This document shows positions 8,311 through 17,157 of a stretch of DNA of 50,369 nt, piece after piece; the stretch's first letter is position 1, and the number at the start of each line of letters is the position of its first letter. The position numbers and the translations under genes were made by a program. Under the pieces are notes generated by a model that saw only the letters and a list, made by a program, of their open reading frames with translations, had not been told where the DNA came from and did not search any database. This DNA is from Nocardioidaceae bacterium (lineage in GTDB: Bacteria > Actinomycetota > Actinomycetes > Propionibacteriales > Nocardioidaceae): NCBI GenBank assembly GCA_030655315.1, contig JAURVT010000056.1:1-50369 (forward strand), read 5' to 3'.

Positions 8311-8806
8311 CCGGCTCCTCGGTCGTTGCCGACACAGCGTCGGCGGGGGGCACGAGCTCGCCGGGCGGGCGCCCGGTGGCCCGCTCGCTGTCGAGGGCGT
8401 GCTGCAGGATCAGCACCGCGGCGGCCTGGTCGACCACGGCACGGCGCTGAGCACCCTTCGTGCCACGGTCGCGCAGCATAGCCTCCGCCGACACCGTGGT
8501 CAGGCGTTCGTCGACGAGCCGCACCGGCAACGGCGCGACCGAGGTCGCCAGCTTGGCCGCCCAGGCCCGGGTCTTGACCGCCGCGGGACCCTCCCGGCCG
8601 GACAGCGACCGGGGCAGCCCCACGACGACCTCGATCACCGTCGACTCCTCCGCGGCGTCGCGCAGGATGCGGCGGATCCGCTTGAGGTCGCCCGGGGCGC
8701 GGTGCACGGTCTCGACGGGGGTCGCCAGGAAGCCCGACGGGTCGCTCCGGGCGACGCCGATGCGCGCGTCGCCCGGGTCGATGCCGAGCCGGGTGCCGTG
8801 CCTCAA
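8303..8806 (-). CDS. ruvX: RuvX/YqgF Holliday junction resolvase-like nuclease
   Basis: RNase H-fold nuclease of the YqgF family, linked to 16S rRNA 5' processing and to Holliday junction resolution in different species. The protein has 167 residues. The first catalytic aspartate is in LGIDPGDARIGVA (Asp10), followed by VVGLPRSLSGREG and the C-terminal DQAAAVLILQ motif. It starts with TTG (8806-8804), forming a TTGA overlap with the alaS stop, and is probably translated by coupling. The last 25 residues are low complexity. Confidence 0.92.
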   Translation of the reverse strand: MRHGTRLGIDPGDARIGVARSDPSGFLATPVETVHRAPGDLKRIRRILRDAAEESTVIEVVVGLPRSLSGREGPAAVKTRAWAAKLATSVAPLPVRLVDERLTTVSAEAMLRDRGTKGAQRRAVVDQAAAVLILQHALDSERATGRPPGELVPPADAVSATTEEPDV

Positions 8807-11466
8807 GGGGCGCTCGCCACCGTCGCGGTGACCGCCGCGAGCGCCTCGTCGAGCCGGGAGGTGTCGGTGCCGCCGCCCTGCGCGACGTCGGCCTTGCCGC
8901 CGCCCTTGCCACCGACGAAGGGACCGACGGCCCGCACGAGATCGTTGGCGCTCAGGCCCCGTGCCTGGGCGGCGTCGTTGAGCGCCGCCACCACGGAGAC
9001 CTTGCCGTCGAGAGCACCGATCACGACCACCACCGCCGGGGTGTCACCGGGCAGGCGACCGCGGACGTCGAGCGCGAGCGTGCGTACGTCGCCCCCGCCG
9101 GCCCCGTCGACGCGGTGCGCCACGACCCGGACCCCGCCGACGTCGACCGCACCCGCGGCGAGCTCCGCTCCCCCGGACAACAGCTGCTGCAGCCGGACCT
9201 TCTCGATCTCCTTCTCGGCGACGCGCAGCCGGTCGACGAGGTCGGCGACCCGCGGCAGCAGGTCCTGCGGCTGGATCTTGAGCAGCTGGGTCAGCTGGCC
9301 GACGACGTCGCGCTCGCGCGCCAGGTAGGCGAAGCCCTCGACGCCGGTGAACGCCTCGATCCGGCGGTTGCCGGAGCCGACCGACGCCTCGCCGGTCACG
9401 ACGATCGTGCCGATCTGCGAGGCGTGCTCGACGTGGGTGCCACCGCAGAGCTCGCGCGACCACGGGCCGCCGATCTCCACCACGCGCACGAGGTCAGGGT
9501 ACTTCTCGCCGAACAGCGCCTGGGCGCCCATCGCGAGCGCCTCCTCCTTGGGCATCACCTGCGAGGTGACCGGGACGTCCTGGCGCAGGACGTGGTTCAC
9601 CTCCTGCTCGAGGGTGGCGAGCTGCTCGGCCCCGAGGCCGGCGTTCCAGCCGAAGTCGAGGCGCAGGAAGCCCGGACGGTTGAACGAGCCGCTCTGCTGG
9701 GCCGACGGGCCGAGGTTCTCGCGCAGCGCGGCACCGATGACGTGCGTCGCGGTGTGCGCCTGGCACGAGCCGAGGCGGTACTCCGCGTCGACCCGCGCCT
9801 CGAGCGTGGTGCCCGGGCGCAGCGTGCCGTCGAGCACCCGGACCTGGTGGACGACGAGCCCGCCGACCGGGCGCTGGACGTCCAGGACCTCGGCGCTGCC
9901 GCCGTCCCAGGTGAGCGTGCCGGCGTCCGCGCTCTGGCCACCGGACTCGGCGTAGAACGGGGAGCGGTCGAGGACGACCTCGACGACGCGGCCTGGCACG
10001 GCCTCGTCGCTGGTGCCACCGGCCTCGATCAGCGCCTGGACGCCCGACTCGGTGACGAGGTCGGTGTACGCACGCCAGTCGGTGGCTCCGTGCTCCTCGA
10101 GCGCGCGGCCGTAGACCTTGACGTCGGCCTGCTGGCCCTTCTTGGAGCGGGCGTCGTCGCGGGCGCGCTGGCGCTGCTGCGTCATCAGCGCGCGGAAGCC
10201 GTCCTCGTCGACGGCGAGGCCCTGCTCGGAGGCCATCTCGAGCGTGAGGTCGATCGGGAAGCCGTAGGTGTCGTGCAGGGCGAACGCCTCGTCGCCGCCG
10301 AGCGCGGTGCGACCGGAGTCGCGGACGCGCGCCGCCGCGACGTCGAAGATCTGGGTGCCCTTGGCGAGGGTGTCGCGGAAGGCCTCCTCCTCGCCGTAGG
10401 CGACGCGGGCGATCCGCTCGAAGTCGGTCTCGAGGTAGGTGTACGTCTCGGCCATCTTGTCCTTGGACACCGGCAGCAGCTCGGGGAACGTCGGGTCCTC
10501 CACGCCGAGCAGGCGCATCGAGCGCACGGCGCGGCGCAGCAGCCGGCGTAGGACGTAGCCGCGGCCCTCGTTGCCGGGGGTCACGCCGTCGCCGATGAGC
10601 ATCATCGAGCTGCGGACGTGGTCGGCGACGACCCGCAGGCGGACGTCGTCCTCGGGGTCGGCCCCGTAGCGCTTGCCGGTGAGCTCCTCGGCCTTCTCGA
10701 TCACGGGGTACATGACGTCGATCTCGTACATGTTGTCCTTGCCCTGGAGCAGGAAGGCGACCCGCTCCAGGCCCATGCCCGTGTCGATGTTCTTCTTCGG
10801 CAGCGAGCCGGAGATGTCGAAGTCGGACTTGCTGCGAACGGCGCTGAGCTCGTCCTGCATGAACACCAGGTTCCACAGCTCGAGGTAGCGGTCCTCGGCG
10901 TTGAAGTCGCCGGCCGCGCCGTAGGCGTCACCGCGGTCGTAGAGGATCTCCGAGCACGGGCCGCCCGGCCCCGGGACGCCCATCGACCAGTAGTTCTCGC
11001 TCTTGCCCAGACGGATGATGCGGTCGTCGGGGAGGCCGGTGACCTGGCGCCAGAGGTCGACCGCCTCGGGGTCGTCCTCGTAGACGCTCGGGTAGAGGCG
11101 GCTCTCCTCCAGGCCCCAGCCGCCGTCGACGAGCGGCTTGGTGACCAGGTCCCAGGCCAGCTCGATGGCGCCCTGCTTGAAGTAGTCGCCGAAGGAGAAG
11201 TTGCCGCACATCTCGAAGAACGTGCCGTGGCGCGTCGTGCGTCCGACGTCCTCGATGTCGGGGGTGCGGACGCACTTCTGGACGCTCGTCGCGCGCGGCC
11301 CCGGGGGCTGCTCCTGGCCGAGGAAGTACGGCTTGAACGGCACCATCCCGGCCGCGACGAACAGCAGCGTGGGGTCGTGGGCGATCAGGGAGGCCGAGGG
11401 CACGACCTGGTGGCCGGCGTCCTCGAAGTGCTTCAGGAATCGACGGCGGATCTCCGCGGTGTCCAT
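8803..11466 (-). CDS. alaS: Alanyl-tRNA synthetase
   Basis: Charges tRNA-Ala and edits mischarged Ser/Gly. From the ATG at 11466 it has 887 residues, the usual length. The class II catalytic domain is at the N terminus (DTAEIRRRFLKHFEDAGHQ onward), the editing domain carries the zinc motif HTATH and a distal CGGTH, and a C-Ala domain ends the protein. The start overlaps the stop of the upstream 94-residue gene by one base. The frame is open upstream to 11997, but that extension matches no AlaRS and is a shadow. No T-box-like leader is present. Confidence 0.97.
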   Translation of the reverse strand: MDTAEIRRRFLKHFEDAGHQVVPSASLIAHDPTLLFVAAGMVPFKPYFLGQEQPPGPRATSVQKCVRTPDIEDVGRTTRHGTFFEMCGNFSFGDYFKQGAIELAWDLVTKPLVDGGWGLEESRLYPSVYEDDPEAVDLWRQVTGLPDDRIIRLGKSENYWSMGVPGPGGPCSEILYDRGDAYGAAGDFNAEDRYLELWNLVFMQDELSAVRSKSDFDISGSLPKKNIDTGMGLERVAFLLQGKDNMYEIDVMYPVIEKAEELTGKRYGADPEDDVRLRVVADHVRSSMMLIGDGVTPGNEGRGYVLRRLLRRAVRSMRLLGVEDPTFPELLPVSKDKMAETYTYLETDFERIARVAYGEEEAFRDTLAKGTQIFDVAAARVRDSGRTALGGDEAFALHDTYGFPIDLTLEMASEQGLAVDEDGFRALMTQQRQRARDDARSKKGQQADVKVYGRALEEHGATDWRAYTDLVTESGVQALIEAGGTSDEAVPGRVVEVVLDRSPFYAESGGQSADAGTLTWDGGSAEVLDVQRPVGGLVVHQVRVLDGTLRPGTTLEARVDAEYRLGSCQAHTATHVIGAALRENLGPSAQQSGSFNRPGFLRLDFGWNAGLGAEQLATLEQEVNHVLRQDVPVTSQVMPKEEALAMGAQALFGEKYPDLVRVVEIGGPWSRELCGGTHVEHASQIGTIVVTGEASVGSGNRRIEAFTGVEGFAYLARERDVVGQLTQLLKIQPQDLLPRVADLVDRLRVAEKEIEKVRLQQLLSGGAELAAGAVDVGGVRVVAHRVDGAGGGDVRTLALDVRGRLPGDTPAVVVVIGALDGKVSVVAALNDAAQARGLSANDLVRAVGPFVGGKGGGKADVAQGGGTDTSRLDEALAAVTATVASAP

Positions 11467-11750
11467 CAGGGATGGTCCTTCTGTTCGGTGCCGGCGGGCG
11501 TGTCGCCCGACCGGAGGGTCTGTTCGAGGGCTGGTGGTGTCAGGCCGAGCTCGTCCGCGATCTGCGCCTCGCGCTCGGCCATCCCGGCTCGGACCTCGTG
11601 GGCGAACGCCCGCAGGCCCTCGCCGAGGGCACCGGCCTGGTCGCTGACGCCCGACGGGCTCAACCGGTAGGCGATCCGGCGGGCCTTGACCGTGCTGTAG
11701 ATCCCGGCGGTGGTGCCGGCCACGAACCACACCACGCGCGCCCGGATCAC
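11466..11750 (-). CDS. Small membrane-associated protein, DUF6167-like
   Basis: A 94-residue protein with one N-terminal hydrophobic segment (VVWFVAGTTAGIYSTV), followed by a helical basic/acidic region (AFAHEVRAGMAEREAQIADELG). The pattern and the position directly before alaS match the small conserved actinobacterial family I know as DUF6167; this is from memory, not a search. The GTG at 11750 makes a GTGA overlap with the stop of the upstream gene, which fixes the start. Function unknown. Confidence 0.75.
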   Translation of the reverse strand: MIRARVVWFVAGTTAGIYSTVKARRIAYRLSPSGVSDQAGALGEGLRAFAHEVRAGMAEREAQIADELGLTPPALEQTLRSGDTPAGTEQKDHP

Positions 11751-12310
11751 TCGGGACCCCGGTCGCGCGGGGTGGCCGAGCCGAGCCACGCCTGCGACGT
11801 CGGGAGGTCGACCGGCGCGGTGCGTGCGGCCCGTCGTCCGGCGGCGAGGCGGACGCGCTTGCGGCGACGGAACTCGCGCCGCACGATGCCGCGGATGCGG
11901 TCGCGGCTCTCGGGACGCAGCGCGTGCCAGATCCCGTGGCCCACCACGGCGCTGCGCACCAGGGGCCGGCCCAGCGTGGCGTCGCGGACCTCGGCATGGG
12001 TCGGGAGGACGATCGTGCGTCCGTCGTCGGTGGTCAGGACCACCGGGTCGTCCACGGGGAGGTCGTCGACCGGGACCGGCGGGGCCTCGGGACGACGCTC
12101 GGGCAGGCTCGTCACCACGTGCAGCTGCTCCACGACCGGGTCGGGCGCGGGGACCGCGGGCGGTGCGGCGACGGCGGGCGGCGTCGACGCGCGGAGGTCG
12201 GCGAGCTCGCGGCCCAGGCGGGTGAGCCGGCGCGCGAGCACGGCGGCGCCCAGCAGCGCGACCACGGCGAGCACCGCGGCCGCGAGCGTCCACACCTCCG
12301 GGCCCGGCAT
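11747..12310 (-). CDS. Conserved membrane-anchored protein of unknown function
   Basis: The protein has 187 residues: one transmembrane helix (about 6-26), a short helix with heptad-like leucines (LARRLTRLGRELADLR), a Pro/Ala/Val-rich linker to about 85, then a conserved-looking segment (VVLTTDDGRTIVLPTHAEV) and a strongly basic C terminus (REFRRRKRVRLAAGRRAAR). It occupies the place of DUF948-type proteins found before alaS in other actinobacteria, but I cannot assign it firmly. It heads the alaS-aro transcript; its ATG is 7 bases after a TAGGGT box, suggesting leaderless translation. Confidence 0.7.
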   Translation of the reverse strand: MPGPEVWTLAAAVLAVVALLGAAVLARRLTRLGRELADLRASTPPAVAAPPAVPAPDPVVEQLHVVTSLPERRPEAPPVPVDDLPVDDPVVLTTDDGRTIVLPTHAEVRDATLGRPLVRSAVVGHGIWHALRPESRDRIRGIVRREFRRRKRVRLAAGRRAARTAPVDLPTSQAWLGSATPRDRGPE

Positions 12311-12317
12311 GGGGACG

Positions 12318-12323
12318 ACCCTA
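12318..12323 (-). promoter_or_regulatory. -10 box of a leaderless promoter for the alaS-aro operon
   Basis: TAGGGT on the minus strand, seven bases before the ATG at 12310. It would drive the coupled run from the 187-residue gene through aroE and possibly to aroQ, about 10 kb. Confidence 0.5.
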
Positions 12324-12363
12324 CCCGCGGGTGCGCACGCCGGTCACGACGGTTGGCGGCGCG

Positions 12364-13743
12364 TCAGCGACCGTCGAGCACCGCGCGGATGCGCGCCAGC
12401 CGGTCGGCGTAGTCGGCCTCGGCGCCACGGCGCGTCGGCTGGTAGTAGCGCGCGTCGGCGACGACGTCGGGCGCGTGCTGCTGGGGGGCGACGCCTCGCG
12501 GGTCGTCGTGGGCGTACCGGTAGTCGTGGCCGTGGCCCAGCTTCTTGGCGCCGGAGTAGTGCGCGTCGCGCAGCGCGGGAGGCACCGGACCGATCTTGCC
12601 GGCGCGCACGTCGCCGAGCGCCGCGCCGATGGCGGTGGTGATCGCGTTGGACTTCGGCGCGAGCGACAGCGCGACGACGGCCTGGGCCAGCGTCAGCTGC
12701 GCCTCGGGGAAGCCGATCATCGCCACCGCCTGCGCCGCGGCCACGGCGACGGGCAGCGCCGTCGGGTCCGCCATCCCGATGTCCTCGCTGGCCAGGATCA
12801 TCAGCCGGCGCGCGATGAACTTCGGGTCCTCCCCCGCCTCGACCATCCGCGCGAGGTAGTGCAGGGCGGCGTCGACGTCGGAGCCGCGGATCGACTTGAT
12901 GAGCGCGCTCGTGACGTCGTAGTGCTGGTCGCCCTGGCGGTCGTAGCGCACCGCGGCCCGGTCGACCGCGAGCGAGGCCGTCTCGACGTCGATCTCGGTG
13001 GTCTCGCGCGAGGCCGCCGCGCCCGCCGCGGCCTCGAGGTAGGTGAGCACGCGCCGGGCGTCGCCGCCGGCGAGCCGGACGAGGTGGTCGCGCGCGTCGT
13101 CGGTGATGGTGACCGCGCCGCCGAGACCGCGCTCGTCGGCCACCGCGCGGTCGAGCAGCTCGGCCACGTCGTCGTCGGTGAGCGACTCGAGCGTGAGGAG
13201 CAGCGACCGTGAGAGCAGGGGCGAGATGACGCTGAAGTGCGGGTTCTCGGTGGTGGCGGCGACCAGCGACACCCATCGGTTCTCCACCCCGGGGAGCAGC
13301 GCGTCCTGCTGGGCCTTGCTGAAGCGGTGCACCTCGTCGACGAACAGGACGGTCTCGGAGCCGCCCTGCGCGAGGGCGCGGCGGGCGCCCGCGATGACCT
13401 CGCGCACCTCCTTGACGCCCGCCGACACCGCCGACACCTCGACGAAGCGGCGGTTCGTCTGGTGGCTGACGAGCGAGGCGATCGTGGTCTTGCCGGTGCC
13501 CGGGGGCCCCCACAGCAGGATCGTCATCGGTGCGTCGCCCGCCACCATCCGGCGCAGCGGCGACCCGGGCGCCAGCAGGTGCTGCTGGCCCACCAGCTCG
13601 TCGATCGTCCGGGGCCGCATCCGCACCGCGAGCGGCGCCGACGCGAACGACGCGTCCGCCAGGCTCCCGCCACCGGCCGCCGGTGCGGCCACGGGGGTCG
13701 CGGGGATGTCGAACAGCCCGTCGTCCGACCCCGTGTCGCTCAC
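12364..13743 (-). CDS. rarA: Replication-associated recombination protein RarA (MgsA)
   Basis: AAA+ ATPase acting at stalled replication forks. The 459-residue protein has, in order, an N-terminal [17 protein letters not shown] box (about 41-57), Walker A GPPGTGKT (79-86), Walker B FVDEVHRF (about 135-141), a sensor region (TTENPHF), and the C-terminal tetramerisation domain ([34 protein letters not shown] region). It starts at GTG 13743, six bases after a TAGGGT box. It is monocistronic; the 22-bp repeat array lies immediately upstream. Confidence 0.94.
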   Translation of the reverse strand: MSDTGSDDGLFDIPATPVAAPAAGGGSLADASFASAPLAVRMRPRTIDELVGQQHLLAPGSPLRRMVAGDAPMTILLWGPPGTGKTTIASLVSHQTNRRFVEVSAVSAGVKEVREVIAGARRALAQGGSETVLFVDEVHRFSKAQQDALLPGVENRWVSLVAATTENPHFSVISPLLSRSLLLTLESLTDDDVAELLDRAVADERGLGGAVTITDDARDHLVRLAGGDARRVLTYLEAAAGAAASRETTEIDVETASLAVDRAAVRYDRQGDQHYDVTSALIKSIRGSDVDAALHYLARMVEAGEDPKFIARRLMILASEDIGMADPTALPVAVAAAQAVAMIGFPEAQLTLAQAVVALSLAPKSNAITTAIGAALGDVRAGKIGPVPPALRDAHYSGAKKLGHGHDYRYAHDDPRGVAPQQHAPDVVADARYYQPTRRGAEADYADRLARIRAVLDGR

Positions 13744-13749
13744 CGTCCC

Positions 13750-13755
13750 ACCCTA
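13750..13755 (-). promoter_or_regulatory. -10 box of a leaderless promoter for rarA
   Basis: TAGGGT on the minus strand, six bases before the GTG at 13743. Any -35 element would fall inside the first unit of the 22-bp array that begins at 13764. Confidence 0.5.
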
Positions 13756-13763
13756 GACATCCC

Positions 13764-13899
13764 GCGGTCCGGCGGTTCTGCTGGTGCCGTCCGCCAGTTC
13801 TACCGGTCCGATCCGTCGGTTCCGCCGGTGGGTGCCGGCAGAACTGACGGATCGGACCAGCAGAAGTGCCGGACGGGACCGGCGGAAGTGACGGATCGG
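13764..13899. repeat. Mirror-symmetric array of six 22-bp units
   Basis: Three 22-bp units on the minus strand (13764-13785, 13786-13807, 13808-13829), a 4-bp spacer, then three units of the same family on the plus strand (13834-13855, 13856-13877, 13878-13899), with no gaps between units in each half. The shared core is GAASYGVCGGAYSG, with GAA and CGGA invariant. By eye, 51 of 66 positions pair between the two halves. The array fills the space between the rarA promoter and the dppF stop codon at 13902. A second family member lies at 49206-49298. Confidence 0.9.
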
Positions 13900-13901
13900 G
13901 G

Positions 13902-14942
13902 TCAGGCGGAGTGGGACTGGGGGGTGGCGATGATCGAGGTGTTGGGCTCGGCGAAGTGGCAGGCGACCTGGTGGCCGGTGCCGGCCGACGGCCCGCGTCC
14001 GATCTGCAGGAGCGGCGGCTCCTCCTTCGCGCAGATGTCCTGGGCCTTCCAGCAGCGGGTGCGGAAGCGGCAGCCCGACGGCGGGTTGATCGGGCTGGGG
14101 ACGTCGCCGGTGAGGCGGATCCGGTCGCGACGCCCGCCGACCTCGGCCTGCTTGACGTCGGGGACAGCCGACAGCAGCGCCTGGGTGTAGGGGTGGTGCG
14201 GGCGCTCGTAGATGGTGTCGCGGTCGCCGATCTCGACGATCTTGCCCAGGTACATCACCGCGATGCGCGGGCAGAAGTGCCGCACGATCGCGAGGTCGTG
14301 CGCGATGAACAGGAACGCGATGCCGAACTCGCGCTGGAGGTCCTGGAGCAGGTTGATCACCTGCGCCTGGATCGACACGTCCAGCGCCGAGACGGGCTCG
14401 TCGGCGATCATCAGCTTGGGCTGGAGCGCCAGGGCGCGGGCGATGCCGATGCGCTGGCGCTGGCCGCCGGAGAAGTCCGAGGGGTACCGGTTGTAGTGCT
14501 CGGGGTTCAGGCCGACGACCTCGAGCAGCTCCTTGACCCGGTCCATCGTCTTGTTCTCGGGCACCACCTGGCGGGTGCGCAGCGGCGTCGCGACGATGGA
14601 GCCGACGGTGTGCCGCGGGTTCAGCGAGGAGTACGGGTCCTGGAAGATCAGCTGGATGTCCTTGCGGTGCGGGAGCATCTGCTTCTGCGACAGCGGCGCG
14701 AGGTCGACCCCGTCGAACTTCATCGAGCCGCTGGTGGGCTCGTAGAGCTTGGTCAGGACGCGGCCGGTGGTCGACTTGCCGCAGCCGGACTCCCCCACCA
14801 GGCCGAGCGACTCGCCCTTCTCGATGGAGAACGAGATGCCGTCGATGGCCTGGACCTGGCCGATCGTGCGACGCACGAACCCGCTGGACTTCACCGGGAA
14901 GTGCTTGACGAGGTCGGTGACCTCCAGGAGCGGCTCACTCAC
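13902..14942 (-). CDS. dppF: Peptide ABC transporter ATP-binding protein (DppF/OppF type)
   Basis: One of two ATPases energising di/oligopeptide import. The protein has 346 residues with Walker A GESGCGKST (50-58), signature FSGGQRQRIG, and Walker B LMIADEPVSALD. The C-terminal oligo_HPY region holds a four-cysteine set (GCRFRTRC, then DIC and VACHF), as in its partner. The start overlaps the dppD stop by eight bases. It is the last gene of the dpp operon; the 22-bp array follows its stop by two bases. Confidence 0.93.
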   Translation of the reverse strand: MSEPLLEVTDLVKHFPVKSSGFVRRTIGQVQAIDGISFSIEKGESLGLVGESGCGKSTTGRVLTKLYEPTSGSMKFDGVDLAPLSQKQMLPHRKDIQLIFQDPYSSLNPRHTVGSIVATPLRTRQVVPENKTMDRVKELLEVVGLNPEHYNRYPSDFSGGQRQRIGIARALALQPKLMIADEPVSALDVSIQAQVINLLQDLQREFGIAFLFIAHDLAIVRHFCPRIAVMYLGKIVEIGDRDTIYERPHHPYTQALLSAVPDVKQAEVGGRRDRIRLTGDVPSPINPPSGCRFRTRCWKAQDICAKEEPPLLQIGRGPSAGTGHQVACHFAEPNTSIIATPQSHSA

Positions 14943-16065
14943 CGGCGTTCTCCTTCGGGGTGGGGTCGGGCTCGGCGGTGGGGCCGGCGGGCTCGCCCGG
15001 GTCCATCGCGGTGCCGGCGTAGACGGGCAGCTGCTCGGCGAGCACCGTGCCCGAGTCGGTCAGGTGGCAGCGCTTGAGGTGGGCAGACCCGCGTCCGCCG
15101 GACTCCAGGGGCGGCAGCTCTCGGGTGCACATCTCGCCGGGCACCAGGTGCGTGTACCCGCAGCGGGGGTTGAACGCGCAGCCGCGCGGCGGGCTCAGCA
15201 GGCTGGGCGGCGTGCCCGGGATCGGGTGCAGGCGCTCGCGCGGGTCACCGACGAGGTCGGGGACGCTCGACAGCAGGCCGGCCGTGTAGGGCATCTCGGG
15301 GTGCGTGAGCACCTCCTTGCCGCCGCCGTGCTCGACGCAGCGTCCGCCGTACATGACGAGCACCTCGTCGGCCATCTCCGCGACGACGCCGAGGTCGTGC
15401 GTGATGATGACGATGGCGGAGCCGAAGTCTCGCTGCAGCTCCTGCAGGAGATCGAGGATCTGCGCCTGCACGGTCACGTCGAGGGCCGTGGTGGGCTCGT
15501 CGGCGATGATCAGCTTGGGGTCGTTGACGAGCGACATCGCGATCATCGCGCGCTGGCGCATGCCGCCGGAGAACTGGTGCGGGTAGTCGTCGACCCGGCG
15601 GTTCGGCTGCGGGATGCCGACGCGCTCGAGCATCTCGACGGCCTTGGCGCGCGCGGTCTTCTTGGACACCCCGCTGTGGTGGGCCTTGTAGCCCTCGACG
15701 ATCTGGTCGCCGATGGTGAAGAACGGGTGCAGCGCGGTGAGCGGGTCCTGGAAGATCATCGAGACCGCGTTGCCGCGCAGCTTGCGCATGCGGTTCTCCG
15801 ACAGCCCGACGACCTCCTGGCCCTCGACCTTGATCGAGCCGGTGATGTCGGTGCGCTCGAGGTCGTGCAGGCCCATCACGGCCAGCGACGAGACGCTCTT
15901 GCCCGAGCCGCTCTCGCCGACGATGCCGAGCGTCTTGCCCAGCTCGACCTTGTAGGACAGGCCGGTGACGGCCTGGACGACGCCGTCGCGGGTCGGGAAG
16001 CGGACCGTCAGGTCGTCGACCTCCAGGAAGGCAGGGGTGGACGACGGGTGATGCATGTCAGTCAT
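14935..16065 (-). CDS. dppD: Peptide ABC transporter ATP-binding protein (DppD/OppD type)
   Basis: Partner ATPase of dppF. The protein has 376 residues with Walker A GESGSGKS (50-57), signature FSGGMRQRAMIA and Walker B LIIADEPTTALD. The C-terminal oligo_HPY extension carries cysteines (GCAFNPRC, EMC, RCHL) like those proposed to hold an Fe-S cluster in related transporters. The tail is Pro/Glu rich. It begins 3 bp after the dppB stop, so the two are co-translated. Confidence 0.93.
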   Translation of the reverse strand: MTDMHHPSSTPAFLEVDDLTVRFPTRDGVVQAVTGLSYKVELGKTLGIVGESGSGKSVSSLAVMGLHDLERTDITGSIKVEGQEVVGLSENRMRKLRGNAVSMIFQDPLTALHPFFTIGDQIVEGYKAHHSGVSKKTARAKAVEMLERVGIPQPNRRVDDYPHQFSGGMRQRAMIAMSLVNDPKLIIADEPTTALDVTVQAQILDLLQELQRDFGSAIVIITHDLGVVAEMADEVLVMYGGRCVEHGGGKEVLTHPEMPYTAGLLSSVPDLVGDPRERLHPIPGTPPSLLSPPRGCAFNPRCGYTHLVPGEMCTRELPPLESGGRGSAHLKRCHLTDSGTVLAEQLPVYAGTAMDPGEPAGPTAEPDPTPKENAGE

Positions 16066-16068
16066 GGG

Positions 16069-17061
16069 TCACAGCCGCACTCTCGGGTCGAGGGCCGCGT
16101 AGGCGACGTCGACGACGATGTTGGAGACCACGACGAAGGTCGCGGCGATGAGCACCGTCGCGGAGATGACGGGGAGGTCCTGCTGGCCGATCGACTGCAG
16201 GGCCTCGAGCCCGATCCCCTGGATGTTGAAGATCCGCTCGGTGAAGATCGTCCCGGCGAGGATCGTGGCGAAGTCGAGCCCGAAGATCGTGACCACCGGC
16301 ACCAGCGCGGCCCGCAGCGCGTGCTTCAGCGCCACCCGCCGGTCGGTCAGGCCCTTGGCCCGGGCGGTGCGGACGTAGTCCTCGTTCAGCGCCTCGACCA
16401 TCGAGCCGCGGGAGTACCGCACGTAGGCGGTCGTGTAGAAGAGCCCCAGCACCAGCCAGGCGAGCAGCATCCCCTTGAACCAGCCGGAGAAGCTCTCGGC
16501 GAAGGGCGCGACGTACTCGGTGGTCGGGAACAGGCCCCACTTGCTCACCAGGAACAGGAAGGCCAGCAGCGCCACGAGGTAGTACGGGATGGCGGTCGCG
16601 AGCATCGTGAAGCCCTGCAGGCCGCGGTCGAGGGGCTTGCCGCGGTTGCGCGCGGAGATCACGCCGACGGCGACGCCGACGGTGAGGAAGACGACCGAGG
16701 CCCCGAGCGCGATGGACAGCGTCGCGGGGAACCGGTCGAGCAGGAACGGGGTGACCATCTCGAACTTCTTGAACGAGTAGCCCAGGCAGGGCACGTTGCA
16801 GTCGAGCGACAGCGTGCCCGAGTTGATCTCGCGTCCGGCGACGACGCCCTTGATGTACGTGCCGTACTGCTGGAGCAGCGGCTGGTCCAGACCGAGGTTG
16901 CGCTCGATGATGTCGAGCTGCTCGGCCGTGCAGACGCCCTTGGAGCAGTAGGCGAGGGCCGGCTGGGCCGGGCCCTTGGCGAACACGGTGAACAGCACGA
17001 AGCTGACCGCGAGCAGCACGAGGATGCCGGAGATGACCCGCCGGAGCAGATATCCGAACAC
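16069..17061 (-). CDS. dppB: Peptide ABC transporter permease (DppB type)
   Basis: Membrane subunit of the importer. From the GTG at 17061 it has 330 residues, six predicted helices, and the EAA-type loop (DYVRTARAKGLTDRRVALKHALR) that docks the ATPases. A long extracytoplasmic loop after helix 1 contains four cysteines (YCSKGVC, LDCNVPC), which may form disulfides. The start is set by AGGAAGG about 6 bases upstream; the open frame further upstream runs through the 17093 hairpin and is not coding. Confidence 0.92.
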   Translation of the reverse strand: MFGYLLRRVISGILVLLAVSFVLFTVFAKGPAQPALAYCSKGVCTAEQLDIIERNLGLDQPLLQQYGTYIKGVVAGREINSGTLSLDCNVPCLGYSFKKFEMVTPFLLDRFPATLSIALGASVVFLTVGVAVGVISARNRGKPLDRGLQGFTMLATAIPYYLVALLAFLFLVSKWGLFPTTEYVAPFAESFSGWFKGMLLAWLVLGLFYTTAYVRYSRGSMVEALNEDYVRTARAKGLTDRRVALKHALRAALVPVVTIFGLDFATILAGTIFTERIFNIQGIGLEALQSIGQQDLPVISATVLIAATFVVVSNIVVDVAYAALDPRVRL

Positions 17062-17092
17062 GTGTGGCCTTCCTGGGGGGACGAGGGGCTGG

Positions 17093-17135
17093 GCGCCGCT
17101 GTGGGGGTGAGGAGACCCCACCCCCACAGCGGCGC
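17093..17135. terminator. Strong hairpin between dppA and dppB
   Basis: A perfect 16-bp stem (17093-17108 with 17120-17135) and an 11-base loop. It lies 23 bp after the dppA stop and about 30 bp before dppB. No U-tract follows. It probably acts as an attenuator or 3'-end stabiliser, giving more binding protein than transporter. Confidence 0.75.
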
Positions 17136-17157
17136 GTGCGCACGAGGCGCCAGCGAG

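Noticed and set aside
11467-11997. N-terminal extension of alaS
   Set aside because: The frame is open upstream but the residues are Arg/Gly/Pro-rich shadow sequence. AlaRS homology starts at the ATG at 11466, and another real gene occupies the region.
13764-13899. CRISPR array
   Set aside because: Units are contiguous without spacers, diverge from one another and are inverted around a centre; no cas genes are nearby.
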